From positions 6,509,138 to 6,573,137 of the forward strand of contig JANAVB010033216.1 of assembly GCA_029216955.1 (NCBI GenBank): 64,000 nucleotides of DNA, given 5' to 3'. The notes below the pieces were generated by a model that ran no database searches, had not been told where the DNA came from, and saw only the letters and a program-made list of their open reading frames with translations. Positions within the stretch are counted from its first letter, which is position 1; each line of letters begins with the position of its first letter. This document shows, piece after piece, positions 10,530-22,600 of the stretch. Made by a program: the position numbers and the translations under genes. Source of the DNA: Iris pallida (Eukaryota; Streptophyta; Magnoliopsida; Asparagales; Iridaceae).

Positions 10530-13500
10530 GGATTGGGCACCTGGATCCCAAAGGAGATGAGTCTGTCCCTCGTCAGCAGCCGACCAAGAAGCAACCGGTA
10601 GACACACAGCTGCATCTTACGGGCCAGACCCTTGTACCAGATGAAGTCATAGTCCGCGCTAGGGGGGAAGGTACGGCGCACAAGGTTGTAGCAGCTATGG
10701 AACCGGAACTCCCCAGTGCCCCCAGTAACTCCCGACGGATTCCAGGTCCAACTATCTGCTGGCCGAGTCGGATCGATCCCAACCGCGCGAATAACCTCTC
10801 CATGCTCCACGGTATGACGGTAGATCTCTGGTCTCCACTCTCCATTTCTAATAATATACTAACAGGTCAGCCTCCTACCAGCCTCCATGTGAGACCGATC
10901 ACCCAGAATCTCTATCAGAGATTAACGCTCTAACCATGGATCTCGCCAGAGGTCAGTCCCAGCTCCATCTCTCATAGTCCTTCTGATAGATGATTTGAGT
11001 ACAGCTCTGTGTCGCAGAATATACTTGAAAGTGACAGAGTGATTGTTGTTGAGGGAGCAAGTCCAGAAGTTGCCCTGCTTCACATACCGACTGTACATCC
11101 AATCAGTCCATAATGACCAACCTTTGATGAACCTCCACGCCAGCTTCAGAGCAGAGGCCTCCCTGACTGCCAGCATGGGTCTAAGGCCCACCCCTCCCTC
11201 CTTCCGAGGGCGGCAGAGCTGCTCCCAAGAGATCGCATGCATGCCCCCCCTCCAGATGAAGTTGGCGCAAATGCTCTCCACTTTCCGGATGGTGGCGACA
11301 GGAACCAGAATCGACTGGAGCCAGAAAAGTGTCAGTGCCGAGATGACAGATCTAACTAGCTCAATGCGCCCGCCAAACGACAGGCCAGCAACCTGCCACC
11401 CTTCGACCCTCCTCTGAGCATACTCCACCAGACTGTGACAATCTAGGTCCCAAGCATAATTGACTGTCAGAGACACTCCTAGATATTTCATCGGAAGATT
11501 GCTTCTATCTACGCCCAGAACTTCAGCTCGTTCCTCCGTCAGAGGCATAGTGAGCTGAAGTAGACACGACTCTTCTCTCGATTCAGTTGTAGTCCAGTAA
11601 GAGTTTCCATTTCTCCCATAATCCCAGAGATCGTGGTCATTCCTTCCATAGAGGGGTGGAGGAAGACCAGGAGGTCGTCACCATAGATGAGATGAGTAAC
11701 AGGGGGCTCGATCCTCCTGAACAACGGGACCAGCCGTCCACTGTGAACCGCCTTATCCATCAGGCAGGTGAAGTACTCTATGACAAGCGTGAACAAGTAA
11801 GGTGACAGGGGATCGCCTTGCCGGAGTCCTCGGTTGCTGCGGAAGAACCTATATGGAGTACCCTGGATGAGTACAGAGAAGGTAGGGGTCGAGATGCAGT
11901 CCCTAATCCTCGCAACCTACCGCTCGTCGAATCCCATAGCTAGCATCAGGTGGCACAGGAAGTCCCTATTGACCATGCCATAGGCCTTCCTCAAGTCCAA
12001 CTTCACACACGCCTTCTCTCCTTCTGGTTTATTGAACCCTCTCACCATCTCATGCGCCAGAAGACTGCTCAGCAATCGATCTCTCCTTTATGTAGGTCGT
12101 CTGGTTCGGAGAGACCAGTCCTGCATAACCCCTCCATGCGTCGACACATAAGGTGCGTAATTATTTTGTAAAGATAATTACAGCACGCTATAGGCCGAAA
12201 GTCCGCCAGCGAGGTTGCTCCTTTCTTCGGCACAAGGGTCAGGTATGGTTAAGCTCCTTCAGTAACTTACCCTCAGAGAAGAACTCCTGGACCGCCTCGA
12301 GCACCGGTATCTCCAGGGCATCCCAGTGGCATTTGTAGAACCCACTGCTAAATCCATCCGGCCCCGGGGCCTTGTGTTGGGATCCGCCTTCATGATGATA
12401 GCCTCCACCTCCTCTAGAGTAAGCGGCGCGAGTAACTGGCTATTTCCATAGGACGTCACCAGCTTCTTTGTAATGATATCCGAAAATACAGAAAGATAGT
12501 CAGTCTGAAAATATAACTCTGAGAAGTACCTGACAGCCTCCCCTTGGATCTTCGACGGCTCTCCAACCAGTTTGCCCTCACCATGAAGCAGGTAGAAGAG
12601 ACTGTTCCTATGTTGTCTGGTTCGGATCACATCATAGAAGAACTTGGAACAATGGTCACCCTCCTTGAGCCAGGAGCATTTAGCGCGCTGGGCCGCACTA
12701 AACTCCTCCTGCAGTCAGAGGATGTTGACTTCCCCAATCAGCTCCTCCCGTGTCGCTAAGGACCCATCCAGTATATCAGTTTGCATGGAAGTCTGTATGG
12801 ACCTGAGTTCTGCCTCCTTGTCTTCCAGGGCAGGCCTGGGCTGGCTCTTCACCCAGCTCCGAATAGCCTTCTTCGTGCTCTTGAGGATGTGTACCATGCG
12901 AAACTGTGCAGTGCCCCCCTGCTGATGCAGAAAACCCTCAGCAACAATCTCCAAGTATCCTCCAGAAAGAAACTAGCTGTTGTCGTAACGAAAAGGACGC
13001 GACTTCCAAGAAGGCCGGACAGTAAAGCCGACCCTGATAGGAGAGTGATCGCTCGTCCCAGCAGCCAGGCCCTCTGCCACAGAGTTTGGAAAGAATCGGA
13101 ACCACTCCCTGTTTCCCAAAGCTCTATCCAGCTGACAAGCAACTCTGTTGTTTACAGCTTTGTTATGCCAAGTCCATATATGCCTTGTTCGGTCCAAGTC
13201 CTGTAGGCCTGACTGAAGAAGATATCTCTGGAAGTCGTACATGATTTGATCAGGAACATGTCTGCCTCCCACCTTCTCCCTTCTGTGAAGGAGGGCATTG
13301 AAATCCCCCATCAGGAGAAGAGGAAGGTGCAAAGAGTCAGCCGAAGCAGCCACACTGGCAATATCCCTCCAAAGGACCTCCCGACGCCGCCTATCGTTGT
13401 GGCCATATACCGCCCCCAGCAGGAACCGGAAGCCACCCTTATTGGAGAAGGCAATAGCTATCAACTGCTCCGACATCAGAACCAGGTCCCCTTCCCAGCT

Positions 13501-13722
13501 GGTGCTACTCCATCTGACCCAGATCCTAGCCATGTCGCAAATCGCCAAGTTGTGAAGCTGGATCCAATTTGGAGGAGTCCGTCGCGAGAGCGTCCTCTCC
13601 CCTTTGATCTTTGTTTCCAGAAGCACTGATATGTCACATTTCTCTCTCCGTAAAATCTCATAAATCTCTCTCCATCGTCCTAAGGAACAAGCACCTCGGA
13701 CGTTCCACGCGATTACCGCCAT
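10530..13722 (-). pseudogene. LINE B ORF2: endonuclease-reverse transcriptase
   Basis: ORF2 starts at 13722 (MAVIAWNVRGACSLGRWREI) and has the longest intact endonuclease of the three LINEs. That region (LLETKIKGERTLSRR, LLLMGDFNALLHR, AGTSDHSPIRVGF) runs to a TAG at 12973-12975. The RT follows in pieces: ITKKLVTSYGN, the fingers near 12400, the palm near 11700 and GGRIELVRSVIS near 11350. The catalytic motif reads YGDD where the relatives have YADD. Several frameshifts and stops (near 12720, 12350, 12150 and 11545) inactivate it. The protein sequence departs from the family at QVPNPKW. Confidence 0.85.
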
Positions 13723-15795
13723 TAATTATTAAGAGGGAAGGCCCTTGAAACCCTTCTGGACCAATACCCGGGGATGGTACCACGTCCGTCGCCGCCATGT
13801 CCTCCAAGCCAGTAGTAGTAGTATGCTGAATAGCTGTTTGGGTGAGCATCAAGGTCCACGCCGGGTTGTCCACACACAGTGCCTCGCTGTAGTCAGGCAT
13901 ACGGCCTCCATCCCGAGGGTGCCCCTCACGAAGTGGGCCAGCATGTCTCTTCCTGCTATAGACTCTCCTCGGACACCCCACTTTCTCCCCGGTAATCTCG
14001 TCCCGACGCCGTCATACCTCTTGTGACCATACTCCTCTGGACGGTAAAAGTGACCATGACCCTACAGGGCTGCTCCGGCTGCGACGAGGTAATCAGGCCC
14101 AGTCCAATGGCGTCGTCCAACTGTCGGTCTCCCTCCTGCAGGCCACCCTCTACGCTCTCTTCTGCTCCACTAGCCCCTGCCCCAGGGGTTGTTCTATGAA
14201 CCGTAGCTCTCCGGGGGAGGCACAGTCATCTGACCTCCAATCGTGCAAGCACTAGTAAGATGACGAAACAGACACAATGAGAACAAATAGGCGGAACCCA
14301 TTCGTACTCAACTTTCTGAGTGAGCACCTCCCCGGACGGAACCTCGTACTCCAGGAGACTCGGTAGCTCGCTATCGGCACTAATCTCCACGAACATTCGA
14401 GCGTACATCAGTCTCGATCGGAAGGCTGTAGCGTCATCAACCTTAATCGGTTTGCCCACCAGGCTGGCGAGTCTCATGAGAAGGGGTATGCTCCAATATC
14501 TGACTGGGAACACCGGGAGTTGGATCCAAACAGGAATAGCGTTGAGGACATCCTTCTCACACCTCAACTCCGGCGTCCACTCCCGCAGGATAATCAATCT
14601 CCCATCAAACGTCCAAGGGCCTCCTTGGGTATCCTGACGACGTCTTCTGCAAGCCCAAACTTGACATAATAGAACCCGTTCTCCCTCGCAAAAATCTCCA
14701 TGCTACCCTTCGGCTGCCAAAAACGCGTCGCATACGTCCAGATCTATCCGTAGAAGGGTTTGTTCCCCAGCACGTACAAGACCAACGTGTTTTTCCAGAA
14801 GGTTGTCACCTCCGCTATCTCTTCCGCAGGGAACGAGGCAAGGAAGCTACTATCCACCTTCTTCGGCGGCACGTATTCCATGGACGAAGGGCTTTTGGAT
14901 CCTGCTGGCCTGCATATGTCAGCCCATGACTTTCCTGCAGGGCGGGTAGACATCCCCTGAGAGCATGTGGTAGAAAGAAGATACCATATTCCCTGGCCTC
15001 CCATATCTGAAGCACTCCCTTTCCCTTTTTCCGCAGCCGTCGCCTTGGATCGCCACCCCGTAGTCCGACCACCAGTACTATTCTCTGCCCATGGGGGCCC
15101 CCTAGGCCGAGGGATGACTTCCTCGTCCCCGATCCTGCTCCCGTCCTCCTGTCAGGGGTGGGACGCGCCTTCTGGTGGATCTGTCCTCTACTCAAGTCTT
15201 GCCGCGCACCACCATCCTTCCCCACACTCCTGCTCCCGCGACGTCTCGTAACCGTCGTCCAGCCACCGTTCTCCCTCTGTTCTCCCTGAGATCCGGTTAT
15301 GGATCCAGGTTGAAAAGCCAGAGATCCCGAAAGATCCGGGACCCCTAGATCTTGACCAACAGCCGATCCTCCCCCCATCTTCACCGCCGCGTCACCGCCA
15401 GCTGTCGACGTGCCCCCAGCCCGCACCGGCCCAGCAGCGCCACCGCCGCTGCCGCCCGCAGCCTTCCCGACTGCGCCACCTCCTCCGCGCCGGAGTCGCC
15501 TGCGCACGTGCCGGCGCTGGTGCCGCCTCCTCCCGCGTCGGAGCCGCCTGAGCATGCGCCGGCGCCGCCTCCTCCCGCACCGGAGCCGCCTGAGCATGCG
15601 CCGACGCCGCCTCCTCCCGCGATGGAGCGGCCTGCGCACGCGCCATCTCCGCCGGCGACGTCGTCCGTACCTGCGTTGACACCGCCCGCTGCTCCCTTGG
15701 CCGGCCCGCCGCTAGTCGTGTCTGCCGCCGTACCGGGGTCCCAAGTGAGGGGACCCCCTAGGGTTCGCCCGATCGGCCGATGCTCCCGCTGCCAT
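13723..15795 (-). pseudogene. LINE B ORF1: DUF4283/zinc-knuckle protein
   Basis: This starts at ATG 15793-15795 and runs through an arginine/alanine-rich low-complexity N-terminus with a 42-bp minisatellite. Fragments of the conserved part follow: SMEYVPPKK near 14880 and the DUF4283 region near 14600-14300 (LNAIPVWIQLPVFPVRYWS, EYEWVPPICSHCVCF). It is broken by several frameshifts. At the ORF1/ORF2 junction the stop has been lost: the frame reads through TTAATAATTAATGG into ORF2 sequence. Confidence 0.8.
15522..15647. repeat. 42-bp minisatellite in LINE B 5' region
   Basis: Units starting GCCGCCTCCTCCCGC occur at 15522, 15564 and 15606 (period 42, i.e. 14 codons), with further degenerate copies on either side. 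They encode proline/alanine- or arginine-rich low-complexity peptides depending on frame. Confidence 0.85.
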
Positions 15796-15843
15796 CTTTT
15801 TTAAAAGGCAACAAAATCCACTCCTTACACAACCCAGGGCTCG

Positions 15844-17788
15844 ATGCTCGCGAACGGCTCCCCGAGTTCCGCTAGGGCTTCAGCCCTAACGACGATCGTG
15901 CCCCCCCCACGGCCCCCGGACTCGCTCGCCGGGGGGGGGGGGGGGGAGGAGGAAGCCAGCGAGGAAGGGGGGGCGGGCGCCCCCCCCCCGGCGGCGGCGA
16001 CGGCTCCTCATGCGGGAGGGGGCCGGGCGAATGGGCTGGGGGGTCGGGCGGACCCCCCATGTATCGTCGGCGGCCTCCCCAGGCAGGAGGGGGCCGGGGA
16101 TGTCGTCGGGGGGGACGAGCGACCCTCCCCATGTGGAGGCGGAGGGCCGGACAGCCCTAAAGGCGACGGCGACTGTTGTCACGACGGCGGGAGGCACGAC
16201 AGGGGGTGCGGGTGCGGAACGGGATGAGTCGGGCGGACCCTCCCAAGGTGATGGATCAAAATTCAGCCCTTTGGGTGTCAACAATGCTACGATGTTCAAA
16301 TTTGGATCTGGCTCTGGATCTCGAGATGGACAGGACGAGGATGGAGGCTGGACGACAGTGACGAGTCGTCGCCCTGGAGGGAGAAGAGGGGGCCAGACCC
16401 AAGCTATGGGCTGGACGGAGCATGGTAGGAACAGAACTAGGCCGTCTGTACCCCGACGAGCGGGGGGTGGACCGAAACGTACAGAGACTGGATGGAGACC
16501 AAAGGTGACGGCGGTTGAGAAAGGGGAAGGTATTGCGGAGGTAGCCGGGAGTCAGGGTCCGGAGTCCCCTGGGGCCTCTGTCCGCACGATCACAGGCGGG
16601 CCGAGTCCTAAATCTTGGAAGGACGTTTGTATGCCGGCGGAGATCAAGAGCCCGACGTCGATGGAGTATGTGCCACCGAAGAAGGTGGGTGGAGGCCTCC
16701 GGACTTATTTTCTAGTAGAGGAGATTGTTGAGGTAACAAACTTCTAAAAGAACACACTGGTGATGTATGTGCTGGAGAGTAAACCATTTTACGGCCAGAT
16801 ACGGGAATATGCAGAGCGGGTATGGCGGCCAAAGGGGAGCATGGAGATCTTCTCCAGGGAGAATGGGTTCTATTTTGTGAAGTTCGGTCTGACGGAAGAT
16901 GTATCCAGGATTATTCAAGGTGGGCCCTGGTCCTTTGACGGGAGGCTCGTTATTCTGAAGGAGTGGACTCCGGAGTTGAAATGTGAGAAGGAGGTTCTTA
17001 ACGCGATTCCTGTATGGATTCGCTTTCCTGAGTTCCCAGTGAAATACTGGAGCATTTCCCGACTCATGAGATTAGCTAGTTTGGTTGGTAGGCCGATCAA
17101 GGCAGATGATGCTACGGCTTTCCGCAATAGACTGATGTATACCAGGATATTTGTGGAGATAAAGGCTGGGACGGAGCTTCCGAGCCTTCTGGAATACGAG
17201 GTGGCGTCCGGGGAGGTTCTAACTCAGACTGTGGAATATGATTGGGTCCCCCCAACGTGCTCCCTATGTAAGTGTTTTGGCCACGTGTCTAGTGCCTGCA
17301 CTTCTAGAGGGAAGGAGACTGCTGGGCCCGCGATAGCACTGATGGAGGTGGTAGAGCCGGAGAAGACGCCCAGCTCCAACCCTGGAGCGGGAACGACATG
17401 CAGACAGGCGGAGGAGGGCACTATACCGCAGGTTGCCAGGAGGCCGGAGACAGACACCCAGACGAGTCAGGAGAGTCCGCAGGACGTGATAGTTCCGTTC
17501 AGACACCAGAGGAATATGGTGACCAGGGGTATGACTACCCTTGGTAGCAGTCAGGATGGTATGGAGGTTCCTGTAGAGGAGAAGGTATATTGCAGGAAGA
17601 GGCATGCACCTTCTCCGCGGGAAGATCAGACCGAGGCCAACCCGGATTGGACCTTTACACTCTCAAGGATTCAGGCTCACCTTGCCCTCACCTCAGGGAG
17701 GGGAGAGGATCTAGATTTGATGGACGAGGCACTCCCCCCGGGTGTTAGTCCAGGTGTTGTCCAGGGGGACCCCACATTAATTAATTAA
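15844..17788 (+). pseudogene. LINE C ORF1: DUF4283/zinc-knuckle protein
   Basis: ORF1 begins MLANGSPSSARA with VPPPRPPDSLAGGG, as in LINE A. It shifts frame within a G-rich low-complexity stretch (15917-16227) and continues to a TAA at 16745-16747 in place of a tryptophan codon. The rest is open from there to 17788: DUF4283 (GGPWSFDGRLVILKEW, IPVWIRFPEFPVKYWS, RLASLVGRPIKADDA) and a CCHC knuckle (CSLCKCFGHVSSAC). The stop TAA overlaps the ORF2 ATG by one base (TAATG, 17786-17790). It is the best-preserved ORF1 here. Confidence 0.86.
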
Positions 17789-20700
17789 TGTCGGTCCTCG
17801 CTTGGAACATTCATGGAGGGTGTTCCATTGGGAGATGGAAGGAGATTGGTGGAGTGCTGAAGCGTGAGAAGTGTGACATCTCTATTCTGCTTGAGACGAA
17901 GATTAGAGGGACGACGATGCTATCTCGCAGGACTCCTGCTAATTTGGCCCATATTCATAACCTAGATCTTTGTGATGTGGCAAGGATCTGGGTTCGGTGG
18001 AACATGGATAGTTGGGAGGGGATCAGGTTCTGAAGACTGAGTAACTTATTGGCATCTCATTTGTAAATAAAGGAGGATTCCGCTTCATCCTGGGTGCGGT
18101 CTATGGGCACAATGATAGGCGGCTTCGTGAGACCCTGTGGGAGGACATTGTGCGTGTAGGACGTATGGCGGAGCATCTGCATCTTCCTTTGCTACTTATG
18201 GGGGACTTCAATGCCATGTTGCACCGGCATGAGAAGGTGGGAGGCCGTCCGGTGCCTGACCAAATCTTATACGACTTCCAGAGGTGTCTTCTCCTGTCGG
18301 GACTGAGGGGGCTGGAGAGGGCTAGGCACATATGAACCTGGCATAATAAGGCGGTCCACAACAAGATTGCCTGTCAGCTTGATAGGGCTCTACGGAACAG
18401 TGAATGGTTTCGCTGCTTCCCTAATTCTGTGGCGGAGGGGCTTGCGGCAGGGACCAGTAACCACTCCCCTATCAGGGTAGGCTTCTCGGTGAGGCCCACT
18501 TGGAAGGCTCGGCCGTTTCGGTACAACAATAGCTGGTACCTATCTGCTGGTTATGAGGAGGTGGTTATGGGGAGGTTGCAACACTCTCAGGAGGGCACGG
18601 CTCAGTTTCGCATGGTTCACAAACTCAAACAGGCTAAGAAAGCCATTCGGAATTGGATGAAGATGATGTCGCGGTCTTCCCTGGAGGATAAGGAGGCCGA
18701 GCTACCGGAGGTTCAGGGAGCTTTACAAGCTGATATGTTGAGCGAGGAGTTGGCGGCTAGGGAGAAGGACCTGATTTCGGAAGTCAACATCTTGAGGCTC
18801 CAGCAGGAGATCAGTGCGGCTCAGAGGGCCAAGTGTTCCTGGCTCAAGGATGGGGATCGGTGTACCAGGTTCTTCTACGATGTGATCCGGACCAGACAGC
18901 ACCGGAACAGCATACCCAGGCTTCTCAATGGCGAGGGCAGGCTTGTCGGCGACCTGGTGGGAATTCAGGAGGCAGTCAGGTTTTATTCAGACTTGTATCA
19001 GCATACTGATTATGCCACCTTGTTCCCTGAGGTTGTCACGAAGAGGCTGGTGACGCCTTATGGGAATAGCTTGTTGTTGGCCCCTGTGAGATTGGAGGAG
19101 GTGGAGGCTATTGTGATGAATGCGGATCCCATTAAGGCCCCGGGACCGGACGGCTTCTCTAGTGGGTTCTTTAGGCGACACTGGGGTGTGCTTAAATACC
19201 CAGTTCTGGAGACGGTGCAGGAGTTTTCTTGGAAGAAAAGTTGCTGAAGGAGTTGAACCACACTTTTCTTACCCTGGTTCCGAAAAAAGAGGGCACGACA
19301 TCCCTCGTCGACTTCCGACCTATTGCGTGTTGTAATTATCTGTATAAGATAATTACCTACCTTATGTGCCGACGCATGGAGGGAATTGCAGGGTCTGGTA
19401 TCTCGGAATCAGGCGGCTTTCATCAAGGGTTGCTCGATTGCTGAGCACAGTCTGCTTGCTCATGAGATGATCAGAGATTTCAACAAGCCAGGGGAGATGA
19501 AGGCCTGTGTGAAGCTGGATCTGAGGAAAGCGTACGACACTGTCAACAGAGACTTCCTTTGCCACCTTATGCTAGCCATGGGATTTGACGAAGTGTGGGT
19601 AGCGAGGGTGAGGGAATGCATCTGCTCCCCCACTTTTTCGGTTCTCATCTAGGGTACTCCTTATGGTTTCTTCAGGAGCAACAGGGGACTTCGGCAGGGG
19701 GATCCCCTCTCCCCGTATCTGTTTACTCTGGTGATGGAGTACTTCACTTGCCTAGTGGACCTGGCGGTGCATAGTAGGAAGATTGTCCCTCTCTTCAAGC
19801 TGGTAAATTCGGTGGTGTCCCACTTGATTTATGCTGACGACCTCTTGGTGCTTCTTCAGCCTTCTATGCGGGGGATGCGTGCGCTTTCAGATATTATGGA
19901 AGAGTTTAGACGGTTGTCTGGGCTTCAGCTGAATAGGGAGAAGAGCAGGGTTTACTTCAGCTCGACTTGCTCACTCAAGGAGGAAAGGGCTTTTGCGCTG
20001 GGAGTGGAGAATGGTGAGCTACCGGTTAAGTATCTGGGGGTACCTTTGACGGTGAATTATGCTAGGGATCAAGATTGCCACAGCCTGGTGGAGTTTGCCC
20101 AAAGGAGAGTGGAAGGCTGGCAGGTAGCTGGACTATCTTTTGGGGGTCGCATTGAGCTAGTGAGGTCGGTCATTTCGGGCATTGCTATGTTCTGGTTGCA
20201 GTCGATAAAGATTCCGGTGGCCACCATCCGGAAGGTGGAGAGCATATGCACCAATTTTATCTGGCGAGGAGGTATGCATGCGATAGCCTGGGAGCAACTC
20301 TGCCGACCTAGGGAGGAAGGAGGAGTGGGGTTGAGACCACTTCTTGCGGTTAGGAAGGCCTCTGGGGTGAAGATGGCTTGGCAGTTCATCAAAGGCGGCT
20401 CTCTTTGGGCAGATTGGATGGCTAGCAGATACTTGAGACGGACTAATTTCTGGTCCTAAAGGATTGATAACAATTTCTCTGTTCCTTTTAAGGCTATTCA
20501 TGCAGATCGGTTCTTCAGTCCACTATATGCAGGATCATGAAAGATGGGGCTAACACCGATCTTTGGCTCGACCCGTGGATGGGTAATGGTTCCCTCCTGG
20601 AGACCTTGGGTGCACAAATGGACAGAGAGGCGAGTAGAGGGCTGAAGTGAAATCTGATTATCAGGGATGGAATCTGGAGGCCTGAGGACTATCGGTACAC

Positions 20701-21306
20701 TGCTCAGTTTGGAAAGGAGATTCGCCAGATCACCATTGATGCTAGCCAGCATGCAGATTCCTGGAGTTGGACTGCTCCTGGGGCGGATGGTGGGGCAGGT
20801 CCCTTCCACTTCAAGAGTTGTTACAATCTGATCAGGACCCCTCATGACAGGATTGCGAAATTCGATTTTAATCTGGGGAAAGAGGATTGCCCGAAAAATG
20901 CAACTGTGTATACAAGCTGCTGCTTGGCAGATTGATGACGAGGGACAGGCTCATCAGGTTTGGGTTGCAGATCCCAGACCCGAAGTGCGTACTATGTTCA
21001 GCGGAAGCTGAATCTATTGGCCACCTATTCTTTGAGTGCCCGGTGACTTGGCATATCTGGTCAGAGCAATGCACGAGGTCGCTGGGAGGTGTTGGCAGGA
21101 CTAGAGATATATGGGAGATCCTCACTTGGATTAGGGATCGCCGAGGTATGGAGCTTGGTTGGGCTATGATGGCCAGAGTTCGACTTGCAGCATCAGTTTG
21201 GCACGTCTGGAGGGAGCGTAACAGACGTATATTTGAGGGGCTGATTACCCCTCCCGTTGGAATTCTAAATAATTTAGAATTGGATGTATCTGTAATGGCC
21301 CCTTAA
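17788..21306 (+). pseudogene. LINE C ORF2: endonuclease-reverse transcriptase
   Basis: ORF2 starts MSVLAWNIHGGCSIGRWKEI. The endonuclease (LLETKIRG, LLLMGDFNAMLHR, AGTSNHSPIRVGF) is broken by a frameshift near 18030 and a TGA at 18333-18335 replacing tryptophan. The RT contains DFRPIACCN, KLDLRKAYDTVNR, GLRQGDPLSPYLF and catalytic YADD (SHLIYADDLLVL). Faults lie near 19230 and 19400, with stops at 19651 and 20457. The C-terminal zf-RVT part (KCVLCSAEAESIGHLFFECP) and VWHVWRERNRRIFEG reach the TAA at 21304-21306. The reading is otherwise collinear with LINE A. Confidence 0.87.
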
Positions 21307-21361
21307 CCGGGGTGGGAGAGATGTGAGATTGTGTACTGTAATACTTTTACTGAGCTTTGCG

Positions 21362-21384
21362 TGGAATAAAATTTACCCTTATTC

Positions 21385-21386
<2 letters not shown>
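21362..21386 (+). other. 3'-terminal hairpin of LINE C
   Basis: TGGAATAA (21362-21369) pairs with TTATTCCA (21379-21386), a perfect 8-bp stem with a 9-nt loop. It sits just before the AT tail, as in LINE A. The loop and stem register differ from A, so the pairing is partly kept while bases change. Confidence 0.6.

Positions 21387-21388
<2 letters not shown>

Positions 21389-21416
<28 letters not shown>
21389..21416 (+). repeat. (AT)14 tail of LINE C
   Basis: Fourteen AT dinucleotides follow TTCCAAA at the LINE C 3' end and are succeeded by GGTAT repeats. The matching (TA)11 on LINE A supports a simple-repeat tail in this family. Confidence 0.8.
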
Positions 21417-22600
21417 GGTATGGTATGGTATGGTGGTGGTGTTTAGGGTTGCCATGGTGCATTATGGGCTTAGGATATGGCATCGCAAATAGTAATGTCC
21501 TTGAGTACAACAAAGATTTGAAGCATTTGGCAGGGCCATTCATTTAGATTTGAAGTATTTTGTGTCTAAGGTTTTGTAATTTTGATGAGTTTTTATATCT
21601 GAGATGCAGATAGTTTTATTATTGTCAAAGGATATAACCTTCTATGCAAAGTTTTATATAATTTGTTACCGTCTTTGGTTAAGGGCAGTATTTGTAAAAT
21701 GGCATTTTAACTATAATGTATGTGTTATGGGTTAAGGGCATAGTTGTTGGGATTCCCCACCCCCAACCTAATCGGATCCTTACAGGTCCCGATCCGAACA
21801 ACTAAAAATGGAGATCCCTGAACGTACTGGATATTCCAAGATTAAACTCAAGAAAGATATCTATCAAATGGTAATGTAAAACATGATAAGATTAATTGTC
21901 AAAATGAAGCATACAAAAGTTGGTTGTAATATTTGGTACCTTTAATAGCAGATACACATATAGAGAGATGTTTGGTTGCAGACCTAATCCACACTTACAA
22001 TAAAATGCGGACCACGCCTTTCATCCTACGATTTGCATCCAAATGATAACCAATATTGTAATATTAATACTCATGTTTTAAGCATGTGTTAATCCACAGT
22101 TCGTAAGAATGTTCTCCTCCACAGAACTATGTTAGGAGTCGAAACCTGATGGAATGTGCAAGACCTTTTCTCTTTTTCTACATTTTTTTTGGACTTTTGA
22201 CTAAAGTAATACTATTTAAAAAAATAATTCATAAAACAGTACTTCTTAAACTAATTATCAAACGAACATTAGAAATAGCTATACAGAGCTATATAAACAC
22301 TTGTATCTATAAATTTTAGATTGATTTAATGAATAAATGAATTAAAGAAGCTTCTTTTGGAAATCTTGTTTAGTGATGATTTTCGAGAAGACATCCTTCA
22401 CAAAGTTGTTCTGGATTATTGATATAAGGCAATCCTTTAACCATATGGTTCTTCGTGAATGAATTGAGGCTTCCAAAAATTAGATGCCTGAAACTTAGTT
22501 AAATTATCTTAACTAATATAAGAGAAAAAATATATCTTCATTTAAGTTAATCTAAAATAAATAATAACTGAATTGTAGATCCACGTATGGTCCTCAATCA
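21417..22600. other. AT-rich intron DNA
   Basis: Short GGTAT/TGG repeats sit next to the LINE C tail, then AT-rich sequence without coding frames or clear repeats. Toward 22560-22640 the decayed Copia 3' end begins. Confidence 0.5.

Larger units (their letters stand above)
10518..15795 (-). mobile_element. L1-type LINE B, 3'-truncated
   Basis: This second LINE of the same family on the minus strand has its 5' end (ORF1 ATG 15793-15795) intact. It stops within the zf-RVT region near 10518, where the conserved KCVLC motif should be. The last roughly 500 bp of ORF2, the 3' UTR, hairpin and tail are missing, opposite to the usual 5' truncation. An unmatched 75-bp stretch with a B-box-like GAGTTCGAATCCC (10479-10491) and the tRNA-Ser copy separate it from LINE A. 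Confidence 0.85.
15844..21388 (+). mobile_element. L1-type LINE C, full-length but decayed
   Basis: This third LINE of the family is on the plus strand, about 5.5 kb, with the same layout as LINE A: homopolymer-rich 5' region, ORF1, ORF2, 3' hairpin (21362-21386) and AT tail (21389-21416). Its ORF1 start codon (15844) is only 48 bp from that of LINE B, so the two stand head to head. The 5' limit is set at the start codon because no longer UTR can be shown. Confidence 0.88.
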
